DNA of 64,000 bases, taken from positions 82,044-146,043 of IMG/VR virus record IMGVR_UViG_3300025011_000019; one strand, written 5' to 3'. Each line of letters begins with the position of its first letter. Position 1 is the first letter of the stretch. The notes below the pieces were generated by a model. The model did no database searches. It saw only the letters and a program-made list of their open reading frames with translations, and was not told where the DNA came from. This document shows positions 23,733 through 31,697 of the stretch, one piece after another. The DNA comes from a virus. The translations under genes were made by a program, and so were the position numbers.

Positions 23733-24141
23733 GCAAAATGTAATAAATAATGTTCAACAACCACAACAATTTAATCGAGGAGAGATATGGTTAGTTGATC
23801 TAGGAGAAGGCAAGGGATCTATCCAAGGAAAATTGCGTCCATGCATAATTGTAAGTAATAATATGGCAAATCGCTACAGTCCAGTTGTGCATATATGTCC
23901 AATTAGTTCTATCGGCACGAAGTCAAAATTACCAACTCACAAAAGCATAAATAAAAACTCTTCAGGACTATTAAGAGATTCTATTGCTCTCTGTGAACAA
24001 GTTATGTTAGTTAACAAAAATGAAGATATATTTTTGAAGAAAGTTGGATATTGTAATTCTGAAACTATGGAACGTATAAATCAAGGTATACTTATTCAAT
24101 TCTCAATAGGTCAGAAAGATAAGAATATTGTGTATGCATAA
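23731..24141 (+). CDS. MazF/PemK-like endoribonuclease, no antitoxin seen
   Basis: A 136-residue MazF-fold protein. RGEIWLVDLGEGKGSIQG is the first strand pair and loop, GKLRPCIIVSNN carries the conserved Arg, and CPISSIGTKSKLPTH carries the conserved Thr/Ser and basic loop. The usual ending is present (ERINQGILIQF). MazF proteins cut mRNA at short sites. No MazE-like gene lies upstream, where a small frameshifted gene and an inverted repeat are found instead. The ATG at 23731 is used rather than the GTG at 23719. Confidence 0.8.
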   Translation: MQNVINNVQQPQQFNRGEIWLVDLGEGKGSIQGKLRPCIIVSNNMANRYSPVVHICPISSIGTKSKLPTHKSINKNSSGLLRDSIALCEQVMLVNKNEDIFLKKVGYCNSETMERINQGILIQFSIGQKDKNIVYA

Positions 24142-24162
24142 ATAAAAGGAGAAGGATGTTTA

Positions 24163-24222
24163 TTGAAAAATATAAAGTTATTAACAATTGGCAAAAAGGT
24201 GTTGCTAATTGTTAATAACTAA
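24163..24222 (+). CDS. Possible 19-aa leader peptide of the homing endonuclease
   Basis: A TTG-started frame (MKNIKLLTIGKKVLLIVNN) behind AAAAGGAGAAGGA runs through a 13-bp hairpin and overlaps the downstream start codon in another frame. Ribosomes reading it would open the hairpin, so it could act as a translational switch. Confidence 0.4.
   Translation: MKNIKLLTIGKKVLLIVNN
24177..24219 (+). promoter_or_regulatory. 13-bp hairpin enclosing the endonuclease start
   Basis: GTTATTAACAATT (24177-24189) and AATTGTTAATAAC (24207-24219) are perfectly complementary with a 17-base loop. The loop has AAAAAGGTG, and the TTG start at 24209 lies in the right arm, so translation would be blocked when it is folded. 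Confidence 0.6.
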
Positions 24223-25945
24223 AACCGTAAAAATGAAATGGAATGCAAGTATTAAAAAATATTATGAACAAAGAGATTATATCTTTACAAAAATGGGCAA
24301 TGAATTCGAAGTGAAAGTAGAGGATTTACCTCATAGTTCACACGCATTAGTCGATATTCAGTGTGATGGTTGCGGAGAAATTATAAAAAATGTCATATGG
24401 CGACATTATATAGATTTAAGACATGAGGGTGAAAAATATTATTGTATAAAATGTGCCATAAAACTGTTTGTGAGTGAAAATGGAAGAATTACAAAATTAA
24501 AAAATAGTAAATCTTTTTATCAATGGTGTTACGATAATCTCCCTAAAGAATTGGCAGATTGGATATTATCTAGATGGGATGATGCAAAAAATATAAAAAA
24601 TGGGAAAGTATTAAGCCCTAATGATGTAAGCTTTAGTTCCGCAGGTTTTAATAAAAAAGGTTATTGGTTTAAGTGTTTAGAACATCCAGAACATGAAAGT
24701 GAATTAAAAAGTATTAGTAGTTTTACAAATGGACAAAATGGAAGTCTTGATTGCAATATGTGTAATATGGTTGTGACAACTCATCCACATTTAATTAAGT
24801 ATTTGGTAAATAAAGAAGATGCAAATAAACATTCTTTTGGATCAAATCCAAAAATACCTATGAAATGTCCAGATTGTGGATATGATAAAAATTTAAATTT
24901 TAGCACCTTAGTAGTACATGGATTTGCTTGCCCTAGATGTTCCGATGGTGTGAGTTATCCAGAGAAGTTCTTTCTATCTTTTTTAGAACAATTACATCTA
25001 AATTTTAAATCTCAATTGAGTAAAATAACTTTTAAATGGTGTGGTGGATACAGATATGATTTTTACATAGAAAAATTAGATAAAATTGTCATTGAAATTC
25101 AAGGAATTCAGCATTATGAAGAAATAACAGGTAATTGGAAAGTTTCATTAGCAGAAGTTCAGGAAAATGATTTTGATAAAGAGTGGTTAGCGAGAACAAA
25201 CAATATTAATAATTACATAATAATCGATTGTAGAAAGTCTGAGTTAGAGTGGATAAAGAATAGCATAATGAGGTCTAGATTGCCCATATTACTTAATTTT
25301 AAAGAAAAAGATATAGATTGGTTGAAGTGTCATGAGGCTGGATGTTCAAGTTTAGTTAAAATTTCATGTAATTTATGGAATAGTGGAATTAAAAGGACTG
25401 TAGAAATAGCAGATATAATAAAGGTTCATACCTCTACAGTTTCTAGATATTTAAAACAAGGTGTAGAATTGGGGTGGTGTGATTATGATACTAAAGAAGT
25501 AATGCAAACAAAAGTTGTTTGTTTAACAACTAATGAAATTTTTAATTCTATAACTGATGCAACAAGTAAGTATAATATAAGGAATAGTGATATTTCATCA
25601 TGTTGTTTAGGTATACAAAAATCGGCAGGAAAACATCCCGAAACAGGGGAAAAGATGGTTTGGATGTATTACGAAGAATATATTTTTAAAGATAAACAAG
25701 AAATAAAGTATATACTACATAGTTCAAGAGATATGAAGATAATATGTTTGACAACAAACAAAGTATTCAATTCTATTGCAAACGCATCAAAAGAATATAA
25801 TATAAATCGTGTCGGAATTGGAAGATGTTGCAAAAATAAACAAAAAACATGTGGTAAAGATCTTGAGACTGGTGAATTACTTAAATGGATGTATTTAGTA
25901 GATTATGAGAATATGATTAAAGATCAAAATAATAAACCTCCGTAG
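24209..25945 (+). CDS. EDxHD-type homing endonuclease with zinc-ribbon and NUMOD1-like repeats
   Basis: 578 residues. The N-terminal 250 hold several Cys pairs (CDGC about 52, CIKC about 88, CNMC about 183, CPDC about 218, CPRC about 245). A Vsr/PD-(D/E)xK-like nuclease core follows (SYPEKFFLSFL about 251, YDFYI about 284, IEIQGIQHYEE about 296). The C-terminal part has an HTH-like segment (RTVEIADIIKVHTSTVSRYL) and two NUMOD1-like repeats (VCLTTNEIFNSITDA and ICLTTNKVFNSIANA). This is the layout of phage EDxHD homing endonucleases, which spread themselves by cutting alleles that lack the gene. Start TTG is in a hairpin; a later ATG at 24233 is possible. Confidence 0.78.
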   Translation: MLITKTVKMKWNASIKKYYEQRDYIFTKMGNEFEVKVEDLPHSSHALVDIQCDGCGEIIKNVIWRHYIDLRHEGEKYYCIKCAIKLFVSENGRITKLKNSKSFYQWCYDNLPKELADWILSRWDDAKNIKNGKVLSPNDVSFSSAGFNKKGYWFKCLEHPEHESELKSISSFTNGQNGSLDCNMCNMVVTTHPHLIKYLVNKEDANKHSFGSNPKIPMKCPDCGYDKNLNFSTLVVHGFACPRCSDGVSYPEKFFLSFLEQLHLNFKSQLSKITFKWCGGYRYDFYIEKLDKIVIEIQGIQHYEEITGNWKVSLAEVQENDFDKEWLARTNNINNYIIIDCRKSELEWIKNSIMRSRLPILLNFKEKDIDWLKCHEAGCSSLVKISCNLWNSGIKRTVEIADIIKVHTSTVSRYLKQGVELGWCDYDTKEVMQTKVVCLTTNEIFNSITDATSKYNIRNSDISSCCLGIQKSAGKHPETGEKMVWMYYEEYIFKDKQEIKYILHSSRDMKIICLTTNKVFNSIANASKEYNINRVGIGRCCKNKQKTCGKDLETGELLKWMYLVDYENMIKDQNNKPP

Positions 25946-26005
25946 AATACATGATTGTAAATAAATAAATTATTACAAAATAATACAAAGGAGATAATAC
26001 AATAA

Positions 26006-26617
26006 ATGGTCGAGACACTAATAGCATCGCTCATATTCTCTAAAATATATCTTTACATAAAACTAGGAAAATTCCAAATACATAAAGAATCATACAATAT
26101 AAAACCAATACTAAAAAGATGGAGTATCTATCCAGTTATATTAATGTCTATATTTTACATCTATCTACAATATACAATAATGAATCAAAATTACTACTTT
26201 CTTCAATATCAACACATAATAAAGAATGCTATATTAGGATCATATATGATTCTAGGACTTGATGTTCTATTTAGGCATGAGAAGTATAAAGAGTATATTA
26301 TCGCTTGTTGTAGTCTCTTGTGTGGATTTGTATTGAATTATATTGTAATGTACTTTAATCATGGGATGATGCCTATTTTCCCAGATGTATCTTATTCAAC
26401 TGGTTACACTCAGTATGATATGATTATGAATGCTTCTAAGTTTAATGATTTTCATGTTTTAGGTGATCATATGACAAATCTAATATTTTTGTCCGATATA
26501 TTTGATATATTTGGTATGTCAATTTGGAGTATTGGTGATATTTTAATAAGAATATTTGCTTTTATAATAGTTTACTGTTCAGTCAAAGAAATTAATAAGG
26601 TATATATGAATCAATAA
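26006..26617 (+). CDS. DUF5317 family membrane protein
   Basis: A 203-residue integral membrane protein with about five hydrophobic segments (residues 1-20, 39-58, 66-85, 93-116, 178-195). The extracytoplasmic-looking block NHGMMPIFPD, then HVLGDHMTNLIFLSDIFDI and SIWSIGDILIR, matches the DUF5317 pattern. Function is unknown. It lies next to the Agr-type genes and could help anchor or process the peptide signal, an inference from position only. AAAGGAG site before the start. Confidence 0.68.
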   Translation: MVETLIASLIFSKIYLYIKLGKFQIHKESYNIKPILKRWSIYPVILMSIFYIYLQYTIMNQNYYFLQYQHIIKNAILGSYMILGLDVLFRHEKYKEYIIACCSLLCGFVLNYIVMYFNHGMMPIFPDVSYSTGYTQYDMIMNASKFNDFHVLGDHMTNLIFLSDIFDIFGMSIWSIGDILIRIFAFIIVYCSVKEINKVYMNQ

Positions 26618-26629
26618 ATAAAATAATAC

Positions 26630-26658
26630 TTGCGTTACACCTTGTCTTATGGTATACT
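26630..26658 (+). promoter_or_regulatory. Promoter of the sensor-like/agrD unit
   Basis: TTGCGT, 17 bases and TATACT ahead of the AgrC-like gene. The -35 box is imperfect and the -10 box good. Confidence 0.6.
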
Positions 26659-26698
26659 TATTACAGGTTAAGAAATGAATAAGAAAGAGGTAATACAT

Positions 26699-27484
26699 AT
26701 GCAAGGTGTAACAAATGCTTTATTGAACATGGTTCTTATATCCTTACCTGAAGAAATATTTGTAACATGTATGACATTAATATTGTTCAAAAGATTTGAT
26801 TTACTTGACATAAGAATGTGGAGAATAAATATTAAGTGGATTATAATACCTTCATTGCTGATGGCAATGTGTATAAGTATTTTTAAGTATATTATAATTT
26901 TGCCTAAATTATTAACATCAATAATCTCATTAATAATATTTTGGTTGGCGATTATTTACATAATAAGAATTACTGAAATAACTCAAGAAAATAAACTAAT
27001 ATTTAAAACCATAGTTTACTCAATGATTACTCTAATAATAGTCAGTTTAATTGAATTAGCTTATATGCCACTAACGTTTTCATTGTTAAAAATTCCTTAT
27101 GAATATTTTAATCAAAATATTTCTTATATGTTTTTACTAGTAATTCCTTCTAGAATTTTAGAATTCTCAATAATAATATTTTTTATAGTTAAGATGAATG
27201 AACAAGTAAATATCAAATTGTACAATTTAGTGTTCAAAAATAAACCATTAACCAATATGATAATTTTTATAATATCTTTCTTAACACTATTTACAATTTA
27301 TGTTGTGAAATTGATAGGATATAATAATATCTTAAGCACATTGCCAATTTGGGAACAAATATTATCAATAGGATTCATTCTAAGTCTACCAACTATATTT
27401 CTTATGGTGTTGTGGTATATGATAAATTGTGTAGTCGGTATAGAAAAACGTATACAGCAAACGCAAGAAAATCTTATTGATTAA
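26699..27484 (+). CDS. Kinase-less AgrC-like membrane protein (sensor-domain only), copy 1
   Basis: A 261-residue protein with six to seven predicted membrane spans and a short charged tail (EKRIQQTQENLID). It is the same size and topology as the N-terminal sensing domain of AgrC-type kinases but has no HATPase or dimerisation domain. MQGVTNALLN and the LPEEIF that follows are shared with the protein at 29321, so they are paralogues. The ATG at 26699 follows AAAGAGG and fits the paralogue; an upstream ATG adds MNKKEVIH. It sits directly before the agrD-like gene. Peptide sensing, import or immunity is inferred. Confidence 0.68.
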   Translation: MQGVTNALLNMVLISLPEEIFVTCMTLILFKRFDLLDIRMWRINIKWIIIPSLLMAMCISIFKYIIILPKLLTSIISLIIFWLAIIYIIRITEITQENKLIFKTIVYSMITLIIVSLIELAYMPLTFSLLKIPYEYFNQNISYMFLLVIPSRILEFSIIIFFIVKMNEQVNIKLYNLVFKNKPLTNMIIFIISFLTLFTIYVVKLIGYNNILSTLPIWEQILSIGFILSLPTIFLMVLWYMINCVVGIEKRIQQTQENLID

Positions 27485-27539
27485 GATGATTAAGGCATTT
27501 GTTATATAAATAAATTCTTGGAAAGGAGGTGACATTAAC

Positions 27540-27659
27540 ATGAAGAAAGTATATATTGTTCTTGCTGGATTAGTATCTATGTTAGCACTATTTACATCAA
27601 ATATGGCTTCTTGGGCGTTTTCTTATCAACCAAAAGATCCTAAATGTCTAAATAAATAA
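27540..27659 (+). CDS. agrD: AgrD-like cyclic (thio)lactone autoinducer precursor, 39 aa
   Basis: A 39-residue peptide behind a strong AAAGGAGGTG site. An amphipathic/hydrophobic N-terminus (MKKVYIVLAGLVSMLALF) is followed by the core around SWAFS and the tail YQPKDPKCLNK. The tail lines up with the YEPKSP after the five-residue ring of Listeria AgrD and with the P-x-x-P tails of other Bacillales AgrDs. The ring-forming residue would be Ser24, giving a lactone; the Cys36 lies in the discarded tail. It is the substrate expected for the AgrB about 1 kb downstream. Confidence 0.78.
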   Translation: MKKVYIVLAGLVSMLALFTSNMASWAFSYQPKDPKCLNK

Positions 27660-27676
27660 TTTTAATCACTTTTACA

Positions 27677-27706
27677 TATAGGAGAGGACTTCGGTTCTCT
27701 CCTATA
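27677..27706 (+). terminator. Stable UUCG hairpin after agrD
   Basis: A 13-bp stem (TATAGGAGAGGAC with one G-T pair to its partner) closed by a TTCG tetraloop. It is not followed by a T run, so it may act as a partial terminator or an mRNA 3' stabiliser between agrD and the next promoter. Confidence 0.6.
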
Positions 27707-27745
27707 ACCATAATATAAATTAATAGACAATTGAAAATAATTATG

Positions 27746-27775
27746 TTGACATATCCATACATAATAAGATATAAT
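27746..27775 (+). promoter_or_regulatory. Promoter of the MazF-domain/agrB operon
   Basis: TTGACA, 18 bases and TATAAT, both perfect boxes, about 63 bases before the next start. Confidence 0.75.
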
Positions 27776-27838
27776 TATACTATCAGTTAAAGAAAATTAT
27801 TTTATATCTTATTAAATATGAAAAGGATGTGCATTATT

Positions 27839-28642
27839 ATGTTCAACAAATTATTTGCCAAATCAACTAATACCACCAACACTGAGGTAAATGCCAAAAA
27901 GGATTTTAAGAAACTAGCTAGTTTAATTATGCTTGCTAAAGGAACCCATAGGACAATCAATAATTTTGGAGCAGACTGCAAAATTGAAGGAGGGTACATA
28001 GAACTTATCGTTCGTGAAAAAATAAATGTTTATCCGAACGTTCAAACCCTCAATGTTTTCGCAAATAATTCAGAAGGTAGGGTTTCGTTGCAGGATCTAA
28101 AAATAGCATGTGGATACTCTTTATATGCAAATAATGATTTAGAGCAAATAAAAAATATTCGTGTCAGAAGAGGAGATTTTTGTTTCGCAGACTTTGGTGA
28201 CAAAGGGATAGATAGTGAAGTAGGCGGCCCAAGAATGGTGCTTGTGGTGCAAAATAATAAGGGGAATGCTTGCTCTAGCAACTCTATTGTCATAGCGATG
28301 ACAACTAGATCCAAAGCTAAGATGCCGACTCACGTTTTCGCAAGCAGTAAAGAATGTAATATCCCACAGGACTCTATTATATGTTGTGAATTACCAAACA
28401 CAATATCAAAAAGAAGATTAATAGGAAAGAATGGAGTATTTCAAAAAGTCGCTGAATGTCCTTCAAATATAATGTTGAAAGTTGAAATTGCCCTTATGAA
28501 ATCTGAGGGTATTTTAGAATTACATGTAAACGAAGAGGAAGCAATAGAGACTTTGAAAAATCTAAATAAAGTTAAACCAATCAGACAGAATATACAAGAA
28601 AATAATTATACTAGTGTAGGGCAACAGGTGGCTTATGCATGA
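27839..28642 (+). CDS. MazF-domain protein with N-terminal extension, upstream of agrB
   Basis: A 267-residue protein. Residues about 1-100 are a basic domain of unknown type (KKDFKKLASLIMLAKGTHR). Residues about 105-235 have a MazF/PemK fold (VRRGDFCFADFG, GGPRMVLVVQNN with the conserved Arg, IAMTTRSKAKMPTH with the conserved Thr). The tail is helical. The ATG at 27839 follows AAAAGGATG. It is co-transcribed with agrB and the second AgrC-like gene, a position where a response regulator would normally be expected. It could be the intracellular effector of the peptide signal, or a toxin guarded by it. Confidence 0.72.
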   Translation: MFNKLFAKSTNTTNTEVNAKKDFKKLASLIMLAKGTHRTINNFGADCKIEGGYIELIVREKINVYPNVQTLNVFANNSEGRVSLQDLKIACGYSLYANNDLEQIKNIRVRRGDFCFADFGDKGIDSEVGGPRMVLVVQNNKGNACSSNSIVIAMTTRSKAKMPTHVFASSKECNIPQDSIICCELPNTISKRRLIGKNGVFQKVAECPSNIMLKVEIALMKSEGILELHVNEEEAIETLKNLNKVKPIRQNIQENNYTSVGQQVAYA

Positions 28643-28669
28643 TAAAAGAAAGGAAGATTAAATAATTTA

Positions 28670-29302
28670 ATGAGTTTTATAGAATTTGTATCAAATCATT
28701 CTGCTAAGTGGTTAGCAAAAAAAGTACCTAATGATAAATATCCTACCGTAGAAGATCAGATTGAGGTTTTCACATATGGTTTCATGGTAGTTTGGGGTGC
28801 TATTTTTAAGGCTATGTTAATGGTATCTTTAGCATCTATTTTTAGCATAAAGCTTCCTACCCTAATAATCGCCTTGACCTTCAGTAGTTTACGTATCATA
28901 GCAGGTGGATACCATTTCGGGGAATATAATAAATGTATAACTTTTTCAACCATTCAGTTCATTGGATCAGCATTATTAATCAAATATACACTCCAATATT
29001 GGTCATTTATAGACATGTGGTATTTATTCAATTTCTGTGTTGTAATGACAATGTATATAATTTATCGTTATGTACCTAGAGATACACCAAATAAACCAAT
29101 CACAGAGCCATTAGAAATCAAAAAATTCAAAAGATGGTCATCATATTATCTATTTATATGGACAATCATAATGACCATCTCCCTACTTTTCAATCTAAAG
29201 ATTATTGTAATTTCAAGTTGTTTTGGATTATTATTAGAATTATTTAGTATAAGCAGAATAGGGCAAATTGTTTATTCTGCGCTAGATTCAAAAATAAAAT
29301 AA
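28670..29302 (+). CDS. agrB: AgrB-like peptide-processing membrane protease
   Basis: AgrB family, 210 residues with about six spans. It cuts the AgrD C-terminal tail and forms the lactone ring. The catalytic motif R-x-x-A-G-G-x-H with Cys seven residues later is present (LRIIAGGYHFGEYNKC, His82 and Cys89), the same spacing as the staphylococcal His77/Cys84 pair. A long amphipathic N-terminus (residues 8-20) and basic C-terminus are normal for the family. The GAAAGGAAG site is somewhat far from the ATG. It lies between the MazF-domain gene and the second AgrC-like gene. Confidence 0.9.
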   Translation: MSFIEFVSNHSAKWLAKKVPNDKYPTVEDQIEVFTYGFMVVWGAIFKAMLMVSLASIFSIKLPTLIIALTFSSLRIIAGGYHFGEYNKCITFSTIQFIGSALLIKYTLQYWSFIDMWYLFNFCVVMTMYIIYRYVPRDTPNKPITEPLEIKKFKRWSSYYLFIWTIIMTISLLFNLKIIVISSCFGLLLELFSISRIGQIVYSALDSKIK

Positions 29303-29320
29303 AAAGGAGTGAACACCCAT

Positions 29321-30130
29321 ATGCAATCCATAACAAATGCCATCCTAAACACCATATTTGTTGGCCTCCCTGAACAAATGTTCATTGTAATCATCGCATT
29401 ATCACTTTTAAAAATTAATGATCTACTAGATATTTTAATGTGGAAACGTAGTCTAACATGGATTATGCTCACAGCATTACCAGTAGCAATAATGGCAAAT
29501 ATCTTCAAGTATATTATCATAGTACCAAAACAAAATTCTATATTATCAATTATGTTTCTAATGATAATCTTAATGGAATACATAGTCATCACAAACAGTT
29601 TTGACATAAACATATCATTAATATTTAAAACAGCAATCTATACAGTCGGAAGCTTCGTCATTGTAGGAATAATAGAATACGCATACTGTCCACTTCTATT
29701 ATCGTTATTAGATAAGCCATATAGTTTTTTTAATGATAATGTCATGTACAATATCTTATGGGCCATTCCAATCAAAATTTTGCATCTATGTATTGTTTCC
29801 TTAATTCTAGTTAGAAAAAACAGCAAAGTAAAAATTAATCTATTTAGTTCGGTTATCAGAAATAAATTTATTATTAGTGGTTTGTTGTTAGTATTGTCAA
29901 CTAGAGTTCTAGTGGTAAATTATATGAACAAATTAGTAGAAAACAATAGCATTATAATTAAATTACAATTTATTGATGAACTAATTGCTATTGTTATAAT
30001 AACATCTATTCCAGTAATATTTTTAACATGGTTACTAATGGTAATTAATCATTATTTATGCAAAGAAAAAACAGCACAAATGGTTTGTGAAAATGTTGGG
30101 AATCAAGATTATGAGAATATGATTAATTAA
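29321..30130 (+). CDS. Kinase-less AgrC-like membrane protein, copy 2
   Basis: A 269-residue paralogue of the protein at 26699 with the same MQ-x-[VI]-TNA start, LPEQMF, a shared SLLDKPYSFFN-type loop and six to seven spans, ending in a short polar tail (ENVGNQDYENMIN). No kinase domain follows; the next gene is separately promoted. The ATG at 29321 is preferred to the GTG at 29309, which overlaps the AAAAGGAG site. It is probably the receptor or immunity partner for the peptide made by AgrB. Confidence 0.66.
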   Translation: MQSITNAILNTIFVGLPEQMFIVIIALSLLKINDLLDILMWKRSLTWIMLTALPVAIMANIFKYIIIVPKQNSILSIMFLMIILMEYIVITNSFDINISLIFKTAIYTVGSFVIVGIIEYAYCPLLLSLLDKPYSFFNDNVMYNILWAIPIKILHLCIVSLILVRKNSKVKINLFSSVIRNKFIISGLLLVLSTRVLVVNYMNKLVENNSIIIKLQFIDELIAIVIITSIPVIFLTWLLMVINHYLCKEKTAQMVCENVGNQDYENMIN

Positions 30131-30169
30131 GGTGAGAGATATGATAATCAAGTGTATAAAATAAATTAT

Positions 30170-30199
30170 TTGACATTATGCAATCAATAATGTTATAAT
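30170..30199 (+). promoter_or_regulatory. Upstream promoter of the YopQ/MrpR-like operon
   Basis: TTGACA, 18 bases and TATAAT. The spacer contains the inverted repeat CATTAT-N7-ATAATG, and a palindrome ATGAT-ATA-ATCAT covers the first bases after the -10 box. Confidence 0.68.
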
Positions 30200-30238
30200 G
30201 ATATAATCATAAATAATAAAACTAATCAGGCATTCTTC

Positions 30239-30268
30239 TTGACGTATTGGCATATTATATATTATAAT
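30239..30268 (+). promoter_or_regulatory. Second promoter of the YopQ/MrpR-like operon
   Basis: TTGACG, 18 bases and TATAAT. Flanked by the inverted repeat GTATTGG (30244-30250) and CCAATAC (30287-30293), suggesting repressor control. Confidence 0.68.
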
Positions 30269-30276
30269 AGCATTGC

Positions 30277-30314
30277 GTATTATTAACCAATACATAGCAA
30301 CATAACTTGTTGCT
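30277..30314 (+). promoter_or_regulatory. Operator-like inverted repeats with 7-base spacers
   Basis: GTATT-N7-AATAC (30277-30293) and AGCAAC-N7-GTTGCT (30296-30314) follow the second promoter. A third repeat with the same 7-base spacing lies in the first promoter. Candidate sites for the MrpR-like repressor; no binding consensus was available to compare. Confidence 0.5.
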
Positions 30315-30341
30315 GATATGTCAAAAGGAGGAATAAATATT

Positions 30342-31697
30342 ATGAAACAAGATCGTCAAATTCTTGAGGATATTCTTAATTTAGTCATTGAAGATTATTC
30401 AAATGACAATCAAATTCAAGAGCAAGTCATAGGCAAATTATTAGAAAGAGGTATACCGAGGGGCAGAACTACAGGTATATTCACTAAAGCAATTCCTTTG
30501 GTTTATGTTGAAGAAATTGAACTATGTTTATTTACAAAATATCTTTATGGATACACTCACCGAACAGAAATAAATCCAGATGAGTTCTTTACAGAGATTG
30601 AATTGTCTTCTGCTGATTATTACAAAAAACTTGATAAAGAAAAAGTTAAGTATATTTTACTTCATAATGTCGATCAAATAGATGATAGTCAATGGTTATG
30701 TACAAAGGAAACTTATCAAAATATTAATCTTTATATGGGTAATGGACTATTAACATATAATCCAAATACTCAAAGACAACTTTTAAAAAGACGAAGTGGA
30801 AACAGAATTGTTGAATCTATTAATATTGACAGCAAAAAGGTATCAGAAATTACAGAGTCAATGATAGATGGTTCTTTTTGCACTAATGCTATTATGTGGA
30901 ACATTCGCAAAATAAATGGACAAGAAAAGTTTAAGTATGATCTTAAAACTAGAACGTTATTAATTGAACCAGATAATGCGTCTACGTTAGTAGACATAAT
31001 TGATGGTGCAAATAGAACCTGTGGCATGTTAAAAACTGTTGAAATTAAGAATGACATAGATAGGGTTACATCAATTTATATTCACCACGTTACAGAAGAG
31101 CGTGCCAATGAAATAATTCGACAAGAAAGTAAAAGTACACAAATTGAAACTGAATGGGTTGATTTTAAAAATACAGCCAATCCAAATATGGAAGTAGCAA
31201 AAGCTATTAATTCTAGACAAAGGGCAAACGAAATGTTTAATCGTATAGCCTTAAATGAAAAGGAATTGATTATTGAAAACAAATTAATGACATTTGATAC
31301 TTTATCAAAATCCATTGAATTTCTTTATGATCTTAAAGAGGAGCCAGTTATTAGAACCGCACAAGTTGAAAATGATATTGTAGAGTTGTTCAATAATATT
31401 ATTGGACTCAATTATTCAAAGTTTAAAACAGAATTATCTAATACCAAAGAAAATTCATATCTTGCACATAACAACATGTTTATGGGGTATATTATTTTAG
31501 GAGATTTATTAAGACAAGAATATGGTGATGACTGGAAACCTAGATTAGTAAAAGTATTAAACTCTTTAGATTTCGATAAATCAAATAAAATTTGGAAAAA
31601 AATTGGAATCGAAAATCATGTAAATTTATCTACATTTAAAAAGATTTCTGATTATTTTAAAGATGTTGTTTATCAACTTCAGAAGGAGGTATCATAA
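30342..31697 (+). CDS. YopQ-like protein upstream of the MrpR-like repressor
   Basis: A 451-residue soluble protein matching the size and place of SPbeta YopQ, immediately before the repressor gene. The central part has DIIDGANRTCG (about residue 222), reminiscent of the ParB/DndB-type DGxxR loop, followed by RANEIIRQESKSTQIE. It may therefore bind nucleic acid or nucleotides, but no catalytic function is claimed. The ATG at 30342 follows AAAAGGAGG. Its stop overlaps the next start (TAATG), so the pair is co-translated. Confidence 0.6.
   Translation: MKQDRQILEDILNLVIEDYSNDNQIQEQVIGKLLERGIPRGRTTGIFTKAIPLVYVEEIELCLFTKYLYGYTHRTEINPDEFFTEIELSSADYYKKLDKEKVKYILLHNVDQIDDSQWLCTKETYQNINLYMGNGLLTYNPNTQRQLLKRRSGNRIVESINIDSKKVSEITESMIDGSFCTNAIMWNIRKINGQEKFKYDLKTRTLLIEPDNASTLVDIIDGANRTCGMLKTVEIKNDIDRVTSIYIHHVTEERANEIIRQESKSTQIETEWVDFKNTANPNMEVAKAINSRQRANEMFNRIALNEKELIIENKLMTFDTLSKSIEFLYDLKEEPVIRTAQVENDIVELFNNIIGLNYSKFKTELSNTKENSYLAHNNMFMGYIILGDLLRQEYGDDWKPRLVKVLNSLDFDKSNKIWKKIGIENHVNLSTFKKISDYFKDVVYQLQKEVS

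Noticed and set aside
27540-27659. Signal peptide or bacteriocin instead of AgrD
   Set aside because: The proline-rich YQPKDP tail and the AgrB gene with an intact His/Cys pair nearby fit AgrD better; no transporter or modification gene for a bacteriocin is present.
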